From a bacterium (lineage in GTDB: Bacteria > Patescibacteriota > Saccharimonadia > Saccharimonadales > UBA4665): a stretch of 64,000 bases of DNA. This document shows, piece after piece, positions 32,393 through 39,681 of this stretch. Position numbers and translations under genes: made by a program. The stretch covers positions 62,001 through 126,000 of the forward strand of contig JAJXTN010000001.1 of assembly GCA_021783725.1 (NCBI GenBank). Direction: 5' to 3'. Positions within the stretch are counted from its first letter, which is position 1, and each line of letters begins with the position of its first letter. A model generated the notes under the pieces. The model made no database searches and had not been told where the DNA came from. It saw nothing but the letters and a program-made list of their open reading frames with translations.

Positions 32393-33627
32393 TAATGATT
32401 ATTTTTGAGGTACGTTTCGGCGGCCATAAGTTGAGGGTCGTTGCCGGCCGACACATCAGCGGCTGATATGGTTACGGTCTTGTCAGGTGTGATGCCTTTT
32501 TTGTTGATATTTTGGCCATTCGGACGATACCAACTGGCGACTGTGACTTTGAGCTGTGAACCATCGGTAAAGTTAATCAGTTGTTGGACCACGCCTTTGC
32601 CATAGCTCTTTTCACCAATGACATAAGCTTGATTGTTGTCGTGTAAAGCGCCAGTGGTAATCTCCGAGGCTGAAGCGCTACCACCGTCAATCAATATAAC
32701 TGTCGGTATGCCATGCAAAACGTCGCCACCTAGCGCTTGATAACTCTGGACGACTTCGGTTCCCCGCTTCTCCTGCAGAACTAACTGTCCTGGACTAAGC
32801 CATAGACTCGAAACATTAACTGCAGCGTCCAATAACCCACCAGGGTTTTCGCGCAAATCAACTATGATGCCCGAAACATTTTGGGCTTTAAATTGATCAG
32901 CCGCTTTTTGCATCAAACTAGTTGTATCGTCGGCGAATGTCGATATTTGAACATAGCCGATATTGCCATCGAGGATTTTAGTTTTAACGCTTGGCAAGGT
33001 GATGTTATCGCGCATGATTTTGAAAGTTAACGGCTCAGTCTTGTTGCGGACAATCTGCAAAACGACGGTCGTACCTTTGGGTCCACGGATTTTACTAACA
33101 GCCGTATCAACCGACATACCAGAAGTGCTGACGCCGTCAATGTCGACGATCAAATCACCAGGCTTAATACCCGCCTTATCAGCCGGTAAATCAGCGATTG
33201 GGGCAATGACTTCGATAGTTCCGTTGCTATCGGCACCCAGCTGGGCACCGATACCACTAAATGAATTATTTAGTTCTTGATTGAAATTCTTAGCTTCAGC
33301 GGGGGTAAAATAAACCGTGTATGGATCATTGGTGGCGGTCGCCAAACCGTGTTTCATGCCATCTATAATTTGGGTTTCGGTCAGTTTACCGTCGTAGTTC
33401 TGGCGGAGAGATTGATATACCTGGTCGACGCTAGAATAATCAATTTTAACTGGCAGACCACTGACTGGCTGGGCACCGAAGTGCAAATAAGTCTTAACTC
33501 GGCCATCACCTACCCCGACCCCTACAGCGAACACCGCCACAATAAAAGACAATCCCAGCAAGCGCGGCAACCATCGGCGACGCCTCAAATATACACCGGT
33601 ATTACCCAGTTTTTGCTTAATAGTCAT
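32392..33627 (-). CDS. ctpA: carboxy-terminal processing protease (S41, CtpA)
   Basis: Extracytoplasmic serine protease. The 411 residues have a membrane anchor (about 21-40), a PDZ domain (about 125-205; GIGAQLG, AGIKPGDLIVDIDGV) and the S41 core with the catalytic Ser in GGSASASEI and Lys in GEKSYGKGVVQQ. In other bacteria CtpA trims wall hydrolases or their activators; here the adjacent upstream gene encodes a CHAP hydrolase next to ftsEX. TGG-TATAAT lies 7 nt before the ATG. Confidence 0.93.
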   Translation of the reverse strand: MTIKQKLGNTGVYLRRRRWLPRLLGLSFIVAVFAVGVGVGDGRVKTYLHFGAQPVSGLPVKIDYSSVDQVYQSLRQNYDGKLTETQIIDGMKHGLATATNDPYTVYFTPAEAKNFNQELNNSFSGIGAQLGADSNGTIEVIAPIADLPADKAGIKPGDLIVDIDGVSTSGMSVDTAVSKIRGPKGTTVVLQIVRNKTEPLTFKIMRDNITLPSVKTKILDGNIGYVQISTFADDTTSLMQKAADQFKAQNVSGIIVDLRENPGGLLDAAVNVSSLWLSPGQLVLQEKRGTEVVQSYQALGGDVLHGIPTVILIDGGSASASEITTGALHDNNQAYVIGEKSYGKGVVQQLINFTDGSQLKVTVASWYRPNGQNINKKGITPDKTVTISAADVSAGNDPQLMAAETYLKNNH

Positions 33628-33634
33628 TACCGCT

Positions 33635-33643
33635 ATTATACCA
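33635..33643 (-). promoter_or_regulatory. extended -10 of ctpA
   Basis: TATAAT (33635-33640) preceded by TGG; 7 nt to the ATG, so leaderless. Confidence 0.55.
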
Positions 33644-33674
33644 AAGATACTGAATCAAAGCTTAGTAAATGTTA

Positions 33675-34802
33675 CTAAAAATGGATAAACACTAAACCTG
33701 TGGTGTAACGCCAACCTTCGGAATATTGTCCATTTAATTGTTGGTTATATTGCTGGACATATATCTCGTTACCGTTCACGGCTTCTACGTACATGGCGTG
33801 TCCATAAAAACCAGCAGTACTAATAGCTATCGAACCAGCTTTTGGCGTACTATCGACGGCTATACCGGCGTTTCTAGCGTCTCCTGGCCACTGTTTGGCG
33901 TTACCGACACCACCCCACCAAGGCATGTCATGGGTGTTTTTACCAGCCAAGTAGTCCTGATGAACTTTGAAAGCCGTGTAGCTAACACACTCTCGATTAA
34001 ACATTCCCCAGTCATCAACTAGTGTGTCTTGGCCAGCATTAGCCCAAACATTAGGATAGCCACCGTTACCAGGATCGCCTTTGAAATTACCGATGTTATA
34101 GCGATTGTTAGCGATAATCTGGAGTCGTCGCAGTTCACCGATTTGTGCGGTATTCGCGGCAATTTGAGCATTATAATTATTTTGCTGGTTTTGGTTATAG
34201 GCTAACATTTGGCTCTGTTGAGCGACCGTCGAACTTAGTTGTTGATTTTGAGCTTTCTGTGACGTAATCAGGCTATCCAAATTGATTTTCTGGGTTTGGA
34301 GTTGAGCTTGAAGCTGTTCTATTTGAGAAATCATGGCATTTAACTGAGTCTGGACCGTTTGGCGATAAACTTGTTTATCGACGTAATCGCTCAAATTACT
34401 ACTAGTGGCTAGTTGTTCAATGGTCGATATTTGGCCGTCAATATACATCGCCTTAATAGTAGCGCCGAGTTCTTGGCGCTTTAAGTCAATCTGATGTTGA
34501 TCATCAGCAATTTGCTGTAATAATCGAGCCTGCTGATTTTCATTGGCTACAATTTGATTTTGCAATGTATAAATTTGAGCTTGAAGCTGATTTATTACTT
34601 CCTGATAGCTACCCGCCTGATTTTCGAGACCGTTTAGTAGACCTTGGACGTTTTGGTTTTGATTCTGCAAGGCATTGATCTGAGCGTCATATGTGTCGGC
34701 GTGCGCTAATACCCCACCACCAACCACACTTACAGCCAAGACGATCACTGCTAAAGCGCGCCAACGGTATAAAAGTGAGGTAATTTGATGAATTTTAGGC
34801 AT
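33675..34802 (-). CDS. PcsB-like peptidoglycan hydrolase: coiled coil plus CHAP domain
   Basis: 375 residues from the ATG at 34802. A signal-type N-terminus (WRALAVIVLAVSVVGGG, cleavage near AHA-D) is followed by about 200 residues of Gln-rich coiled coil and a C-terminal CHAP amidase domain with the catalytic Cys in NRECVSY and His in GHAMYVE. Streptococcal PcsB has the same architecture and is activated by FtsEX; ftsX and ftsE are the next genes upstream. The frame extends to a TTG at 34850 inside the promoter, so it was not used. Confidence 0.88.
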   Translation of the reverse strand: MPKIHQITSLLYRWRALAVIVLAVSVVGGGVLAHADTYDAQINALQNQNQNVQGLLNGLENQAGSYQEVINQLQAQIYTLQNQIVANENQQARLLQQIADDQHQIDLKRQELGATIKAMYIDGQISTIEQLATSSNLSDYVDKQVYRQTVQTQLNAMISQIEQLQAQLQTQKINLDSLITSQKAQNQQLSSTVAQQSQMLAYNQNQQNNYNAQIAANTAQIGELRRLQIIANNRYNIGNFKGDPGNGGYPNVWANAGQDTLVDDWGMFNRECVSYTAFKVHQDYLAGKNTHDMPWWGGVGNAKQWPGDARNAGIAVDSTPKAGSIAISTAGFYGHAMYVEAVNGNEIYVQQYNQQLNGQYSEGWRYTTGLVFIHF

Positions 34803-34830
34803 ATTTTTATTTTGGTTTATGCTGGTTATG

Positions 34831-34839
34831 ATTATATCA
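34831..34839 (-). promoter_or_regulatory. extended -10 of the CHAP hydrolase gene
   Basis: TATAAT (34831-34836) preceded by TGA. The ATG is 28 nt downstream; the leader of about 20 nt is A/C-rich without a Shine-Dalgarno. Confidence 0.5.
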
Positions 34840-34874
34840 TATTTAATCAAGCATTACCCCCTTTTTAAGTGTAG

Positions 34875-34940
34875 ACCGGAAACCGGAAACTGTAGACTGT
34901 AGACAATAGTTAAACTACGGTCTACTTGCTACTGTCTATT
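34875..34940. repeat. GTAGAC-unit hairpin after ftsX
   Basis: Stacked stems: GTAGAC/GTCTAC (34899-34904 with 34920-34925) and TAGTT/AACTA (34907-34911 with 34913-34917), continued outward by ACTGTAG/CTACTGT (34889-34895 with 34929-34935, one mismatch). The tract starts about 10 nt past the ftsX stop. GTAGAC words recur on the other side of ftsX. Confidence 0.7.
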
Positions 34941-34949
34941 ATTATTTAT

Positions 34950-35891
34950 TTACTTTGTCTTGAATTTTAGATAGCGATGGGTCGCAATGGTGGCAGATAC
35001 CGCTCCAAGTATTATACCAATAGCCAGTTGGATACCCAAAAGTTGCCAGAAATGTTGATCAAAATATGCATTTGCATAATTAATATCCAGGAGTCCTAAG
35101 CTACTAGCTTGTAGGGCTGAGCTGGTAGCCACAAAAGCCGAATTGATAATCAATACTGATATAACCGCCGATAATATGCCATAGATGATACTTTCGACGA
35201 CGAATGGGCCACGAATATAAGTCGTGCTGGCGCCCAATAATCGCATTATTTGGATTTCATCACGTCGATTGAAGATGGCCATTTGAATCGTATTGAAAAT
35301 GATCAAAGCGCAGATCAGTGCGAAAACCATCACCGTCACCACACCGATGCGACGCAAAACATTGGTGGCGTGTGTAATATTATCGATAGCCTGTTTTCGA
35401 TCGCCACTGTAACTTGGTTGATCTGACTGCAGAGCCACTACTGACGGTTTTGACAAGAAGGATTTAATCTCACCGATACGATTAAGATCGACGGGCTTGA
35501 TTAGGATTGTTGCCGGCAATGGATTAGATGTGGCATTGATGGCGGTCAGTAGTTGAAGGTTGCCAGCGTTCTGAGCAATATATTTCTTGAGCGCGGCATC
35601 TTTTGACAGATAGCTGACTGATTTGACGTTTGGTAGTGCTTTCAGATTTTTCAACAATTCATCCGTTTGAGCCGGTGTAGCGTTGTCATTTAAATACACG
35701 GAGATGTCAATCTTATTGGTTATCTGGGTAATCGTGTTGACAAAAGTGGCGTTAGTGACTACCGAGAATAGAACGATTGTCAGCGTCACGACCATGACCG
35801 CCATGGCGGCCACAGCCAAACTGATGTTGCGCATGAAGTTAACTACTCCAGTGTTGATAATTCGCCAGAAAGTTATCAGTCTGCGTTTCAT
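34950..35891 (-). CDS. ftsX: cell division protein FtsX
   Basis: Permease-like subunit of the FtsEX complex, which transmits ATP hydrolysis to extracellular wall hydrolases. The 313 residues show one N-terminal helix (about 22-45), an extracellular domain (about 48-175) containing DISVYLNDNATPAQTDEL, and three C-terminal helices in the FtsX/MacB fold (IFNTIQMAIFNRRDEIQIMRLLGAS). Gene order ftsE-ftsX-CHAP hydrolase is a functional set. Confidence 0.95.
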   Translation of the reverse strand: MKRRLITFWRIINTGVVNFMRNISLAVAAMAVMVVTLTIVLFSVVTNATFVNTITQITNKIDISVYLNDNATPAQTDELLKNLKALPNVKSVSYLSKDAALKKYIAQNAGNLQLLTAINATSNPLPATILIKPVDLNRIGEIKSFLSKPSVVALQSDQPSYSGDRKQAIDNITHATNVLRRIGVVTVMVFALICALIIFNTIQMAIFNRRDEIQIMRLLGASTTYIRGPFVVESIIYGILSAVISVLIINSAFVATSSALQASSLGLLDINYANAYFDQHFWQLLGIQLAIGIILGAVSATIATHRYLKFKTK

Positions 35892-35912
35892 CGACTAATT
35901 TCCGAATCACTT

Positions 35913-35945
35913 AGTAGAAAGTAGACAGTAAACTGTAGACAGCTA
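35913..35945. repeat. GTAGAC-type tract upstream of ftsX
   Basis: Words AGTAGAAAGTAG, GTAGACAG and CTGTAGAC recur. Positions 35913-35924 can form a 12-bp stem (one G-U pair) with 36014-36025, which covers the ftsE stop codon and final codons, so the 3' end of ftsE and this tract may fold together. Confidence 0.55.
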
Positions 35946-36013
35946 GCCGAAAGCTTGGGTGAGCTTTGATTCATCAACTTAATTAATGGGTGAAGTTTCA
36001 CTTTATAATCTTT

Positions 36014-36718
36014 CTACTTTTTACTTACCGAACTAGATGTGTAGCCGGCGTTTGCTCGGTCACTGATGATTTTACCACCGCTTATCGTCACGACTCGGCG
36101 TTTTAACTTATTAACAATCTCTTGGTTGTGGGTCGTCAGTAAGACAGTTGTGCCGTATCGATTGATTTTTTCCAACACCGCAATTACGTCCCACGCGTGC
36201 TTGGGATCAAGATTACCGGTCGGCTCATCGGCAATTAATATTCGTGGCTGTCGAACTATCGCCCTGGCTATCGCTACACGTTGGCGTTCCCCACCACTCA
36301 GTTCGCGTGGCATACGCTTTTCTTTGCCTTTAAGATTTACGATTTCTAGAACTTTAGGAACAGTGTGCCGAATTTCACGATTACTGACGCCGACTATTTC
36401 TAGCGCAAAAGCGACGTTTTCGAAAACGTTTTTGTTCGGCAATAGTTTGAAGTCCTGGAAAACCACTCCAATCTTTCGCCTCAATAAAGGGATATCGCGA
36501 TCTTTGAGTTTGTCGTAATCGACGCCACCGATAATGATTTTGCCACTAGTAGGTCGCTCTTCGCGGGTCAACAGTCTCAATAGTGTAGTTTTACCGGCAC
36601 CACTCTGCCCGACAACTATCACAAATTCTTTAGGCTCAACATGTAAACTGATGCGGTCTAGCGCCGAATCACTACTGTTGCGTCCATAAGTTTTGGTAAC
36701 ACGGTCAAGCAGAATCAT
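36014..36718 (-). CDS. ftsE: cell division ATP-binding protein FtsE
   Basis: ABC ATPase partner of FtsX. Walker A VGQSGAGKTTL, Q-loop VFQDFKLLP, signature LSGGERQRVAIARAI, Walker B ILIADEPTGNLD and switch His in LLTTHN. The frame opens at 36763, but a promoter (GTGACA-17-TACAAT) ends 7 nt before the ATG at 36718, which begins the family sequence ILLDRVTKTYG; I therefore take 36718 and predict a leaderless mRNA. Confidence 0.96.
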   Translation of the reverse strand: MILLDRVTKTYGRNSSDSALDRISLHVEPKEFVIVVGQSGAGKTTLLRLLTREERPTSGKIIIGGVDYDKLKDRDIPLLRRKIGVVFQDFKLLPNKNVFENVAFALEIVGVSNREIRHTVPKVLEIVNLKGKEKRMPRELSGGERQRVAIARAIVRQPRILIADEPTGNLDPKHAWDVIAVLEKINRYGTTVLLTTHNQEIVNKLKRRVVTISGGKIISDRANAGYTSSSVSKK

Positions 36719-36725
36719 TAGCACT

Positions 36726-36754
36726 ATTGTAACATCGTCATAACCGGTTGTCAC
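36726..36754 (-). promoter_or_regulatory. promoter of ftsE
   Basis: GTGACA (36749-36754), a 17-nt spacer and TACAAT (36726-36731) preceded by TGT; 7 nt to the ATG. Confidence 0.7.
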
Positions 36755-36763
36755 AACTGCCAT

Positions 36764-37187
36764 ACAGTCTCCCTGTCATTCCAGTGAAAACTGGAATCCA
36801 ATCATAATTAATAGCTGAACGTTTAGTTCAGCTGCCATGGCGATTGTCCCGGCCTGTAGTGAAGCCCTGATTATTTGTTGTAAGAACCAAGCGGGCTTGG
36901 CTGCCACAAGCTGTTTGACGATTATTAGTTCTAGTAGCACTAATATGAGGAGTTCTTGTGGCAAGCTTGGTTATTACAACCAATAGTCACGGCGTAACGT
37001 TTGGCCGGTGGTTTTTTTGGCTACTTTTTTGCCATCAAAAAAGTAACAGGTAATAAGACATAACAAGCACTTATGTATGGAGGTATGTATCTAGTGTAGG
37101 GTCTGTTTGTCTGGATCCCCGATCTAGTCGGGGATGACAGGGACCGGGTTTGGGACATTAGTAGTTCGGGATGACATGGTCTAAGCT
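36764..37187. repeat. palindromic repeat cluster between ftsE and prfB
   Basis: No gene of coding character. Contents: a REP-like palindrome TTCCAGT/ACTGGAA (36778-36793) flanked by TGTCA; a long imperfect hairpin 36885-36972 (AACCAAGC/GCTTGGTT and TGCCACAAG/CTTGTGGCA); a perfect 10-bp hairpin TACTTTTTTG/CAAAAAAGTA (37022-37045); and a second REP-like palindrome near 37112-37130 (GGATCCCCGA/TCGGGGATGAC) in inverted orientation to the first. CCCTGTCAT occurs at both outer ends in inverted orientation. It looks like a graveyard of short mobile palindromes. Confidence 0.7.
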
Positions 37188-38267
37188 CTAACTGTCGGAG
37201 AGGTTTTGTTCTAGGTAGGCGTTGATTAACGGATCGAGCTGACCATCGAGCACAGCTTCGGGATCGGACGTCTCGTATTTAGTGCGCAGATCTTTCACTT
37301 GTTTATAAGGGTGCAGAACGTAACTGCGGATCTGATTACCCCACTCAGCCGATTGGTTCGGACCTTTTAATTCCGATAATTTATCCTGATGCTGTTCGAG
37401 CTGGAGCTGAGCTAAACGCGAGCGTAATATCGTCATGGCCGTTTCGCGGTTCTGTAACTGGCTCCGCTCGTTCTGTATGGCAACTGTTAAGCCGGTCGGC
37501 AAATGTGTTACTCTAACCGCTGAATCAGTCGTATTAACACTTTGGCCTCCATGGCCACCGCTCCGGTAGACATCGATTTTTAGATCTTTTTCATCAATCA
37601 CCAAATCATCGGGCTTGTCGATTTTAGGCATAATTTCAACTTTTGCGAAGCTAGTCTGACGCAAATTATCAGAGTTAAATGGACTCAATCGGACTAGTCG
37701 ATGAACGCCGTTCTCGGACTTAAGTTTACCGTAGGCAAAATTGCCTTCAACCTCGATGGTGATACTTTTTAGACCAGCCTCGTCACCGGCCGATTGGTCG
37801 ACAACACTAGCCTTCCATCTGTTATTTTCAAAATAGCGACTATACATTCTGAACAACATTTGTGTCCAGTCTTGAGCATCGGTACCCCCGGCTCCAGCGT
37901 AAATACTCAAAATAGCATCGTGATCATCATACGGTCCATTGAACTTTAATTCGTCTTTTAGGGCCAAAAATTGACTAGTTAAATTAGCTAATTGACCGGC
38001 GAGCTCATCGTCCAAACTACTGTCATGGGCTTCAAGTAGTTCAATCAAATCGTCAACCCCAGTTTGAAGCTTCAACCAAGGTTGTACCCTGGCATCAAGC
38101 TTAGCAATCTGTTTCATAACCATCTGAGCCTGTATCGAATCATCCCAAAATGTTGATTGTTGGCTTTGTGTCTGCAAACTGTATAGCTCGCTGACTTGCT
38201 CAATAATCTGTAGTTGTTTGATAGCCGCAGTCACTGAAATTCGTAGCTGTTTAGCTGACGTTTCCAT
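37188..38267 (-). CDS. prfB: peptide chain release factor 2
   Basis: Terminates at UGA and UAA. The 359 residues carry the recognition tripeptide SPF (RLSPFNSDN) and the GGQ motif in [19 protein letters not shown]. It is read in one frame from ATG, so the common programmed +1 frameshift near codon 25 is absent and RF2 is not autoregulated that way. The start overlaps the M16 peptidase stop by 17 nt. Its presence shows that UGA is a stop codon here. Confidence 0.96.
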   Translation of the reverse strand: METSAKQLRISVTAAIKQLQIIEQVSELYSLQTQSQQSTFWDDSIQAQMVMKQIAKLDARVQPWLKLQTGVDDLIELLEAHDSSLDDELAGQLANLTSQFLALKDELKFNGPYDDHDAILSIYAGAGGTDAQDWTQMLFRMYSRYFENNRWKASVVDQSAGDEAGLKSITIEVEGNFAYGKLKSENGVHRLVRLSPFNSDNLRQTSFAKVEIMPKIDKPDDLVIDEKDLKIDVYRSGGHGGQSVNTTDSAVRVTHLPTGLTVAIQNERSQLQNRETAMTILRSRLAQLQLEQHQDKLSELKGPNQSAEWGNQIRSYVLHPYKQVKDLRTKYETSDPEAVLDGQLDPLINAYLEQNLSDS

Positions 38268-39594
38268 GTACTGCTTCCTTCTTTATAAGATTATCTTCTA
38301 GGACTGTCTTGCTCCATAGCGGCGCCAAACACAATCTCAACTCATTGGCGAATACTTCACCACAATTCCCTAACACACCAAAGCCCCAGAGGTTATCAGC
38401 AAACATCGCTTGAGCGATATCGATAATTTGTTGCTTAGTAACGTCCTTGATGCGTTGTGGTACCAGATAATAACTCTCGATGACGCCGTCAAAGAAATAG
38501 CGTCCAGTATAGCCAGCCGCCGTACCGCCAACAGTTTGAGCGCTACGCTGGAACCGACCAAGCGCGTACTGTTTAGTAGTCTCGATCTCCTCTTTGCTAA
38601 TGTCACCCTCTAAAACTTTGTATAATTCTTCAACGATAATGTCGATTAAAGCTAAGGCATTCTTGTCTGATACCTGAGCTCCGAACCACCAATTGCTGGC
38701 ATCACGAGTTTGGGCTAACCCCGAGTTCATGCCATAGACCAAGCCCCTTTCCCTAGCCGTACCAAGTATTTTTGAATACAAAGTCTCGGTCAACATCGTA
38801 TTGACCAAATTGAGAGCGTCAGTTTCCGGATCACTTAGCCGGCATTTCATAAATGTATCAATGTAGAAGTAAACATTCTCAACAGTGTCGTTCTGAACGT
38901 ACACTGGATGACTTAATTTAACCGGTTTTTCGTGTGGCAAAGCGAACCGACGACCTTTATGCGGCAAATCAATTGATTCTAGTATGTTAGTCACTAGCTC
39001 TTGACGGCCCTTGGTCAAATTACCAGCAATCACAAATCGCATATTGGCGGTATGATGAGTTCTAACATAATGCTCTCGAACATCAGCCACCGTAACATTA
39101 GTCATCAATTCCAGTCGTTCAGAATCAGTTTTAGCAATCAGCCCAAGTTGTTTGCGCATTTCCAGGCTTAAACGACGGAAATGATTATTGCTTCGTGACG
39201 CCATTTCTTCCTGAACATTACCAAATTCGGCAGCAAATTCATCATCAAGGAATAACGGCTTGGTGATAGCTACCAACAACAGCCCCAAGACTCTATCCCA
39301 CTCAAAATCAGCGCATTCGGCTTCATATGTAATGTCATAGACACCAGTTGTAGCGTTGCTATAGGCTCCATTGCGCTCTAGTTCGGCTTGAAAATCTCGA
39401 GCCCGAGGAATCATTTCATTGGCCCCCAATAGAACATGTTCCATCAAGTGTGGCACTTCCCATTTATCCGGCTCGACAAGATACTCACCAGCTCTAAAAT
39501 TAATGTCGAAAGTCATAACTGAAGCATCCGGAACATGAATCAACAAGCCTTTGGAGCCGTTCTTCAGGACAATCTCGTTGACGATGTGTTTCAT
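38251..39594 (-). CDS. M16-family zinc peptidase
   Basis: 447 residues from the ATG at 39594. The inverted zinc motif HLMEH (HxxEH) near residue 42-46 is followed about 75 residues later by a conserved Glu in NVQEEMASR, and the C-terminal half repeats the fold (VNTMLTETLYSKILGTARERGLVYG). Bacterial relatives act as processing peptidases or in peptide clearance. No signal peptide, so cytoplasmic. The frame continues to a TTG at 39633, but that lies 1 nt past a TATAAT and cannot be transcribed from it. Confidence 0.9.
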   Translation of the reverse strand: MKHIVNEIVLKNGSKGLLIHVPDASVMTFDINFRAGEYLVEPDKWEVPHLMEHVLLGANEMIPRARDFQAELERNGAYSNATTGVYDITYEAECADFEWDRVLGLLLVAITKPLFLDDEFAAEFGNVQEEMASRSNNHFRRLSLEMRKQLGLIAKTDSERLELMTNVTVADVREHYVRTHHTANMRFVIAGNLTKGRQELVTNILESIDLPHKGRRFALPHEKPVKLSHPVYVQNDTVENVYFYIDTFMKCRLSDPETDALNLVNTMLTETLYSKILGTARERGLVYGMNSGLAQTRDASNWWFGAQVSDKNALALIDIIVEELYKVLEGDISKEEIETTKQYALGRFQRSAQTVGGTAAGYTGRYFFDGVIESYYLVPQRIKDVTKQQIIDIAQAMFADNLWGFGVLGNCGEVFANELRLCLAPLWSKTVLEDNLIKKEAVHGNVS

Positions 39595-39634
39595 GTTGAA
39601 GATATTGGCGATAGGTTTAGTGACTAGGCTCAAG

Positions 39635-39640
39635 ATTATA
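39635..39640 (-). promoter_or_regulatory. putative -10 box of the M16 peptidase operon
   Basis: TATAAT, giving a leader of about 34 nt to the ATG at 39594. The -35 is weak. It argues against the TTG start. Confidence 0.38.
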
Positions 39641-39681
39641 GATCTAGCTAAGCTAAACCTTAATCTCGCCCTTGGCCTACC

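Noticed and set aside
36776-36964. 62-codon minus-strand ORF between ftsE and prfB
   Set aside because: It runs through palindromic repeats, and its protein is hydrophobic low-complexity with no start signals.
37188-38267. Programmed frameshift in prfB
   Set aside because: The gene is one continuous frame from ATG with no early UGA.
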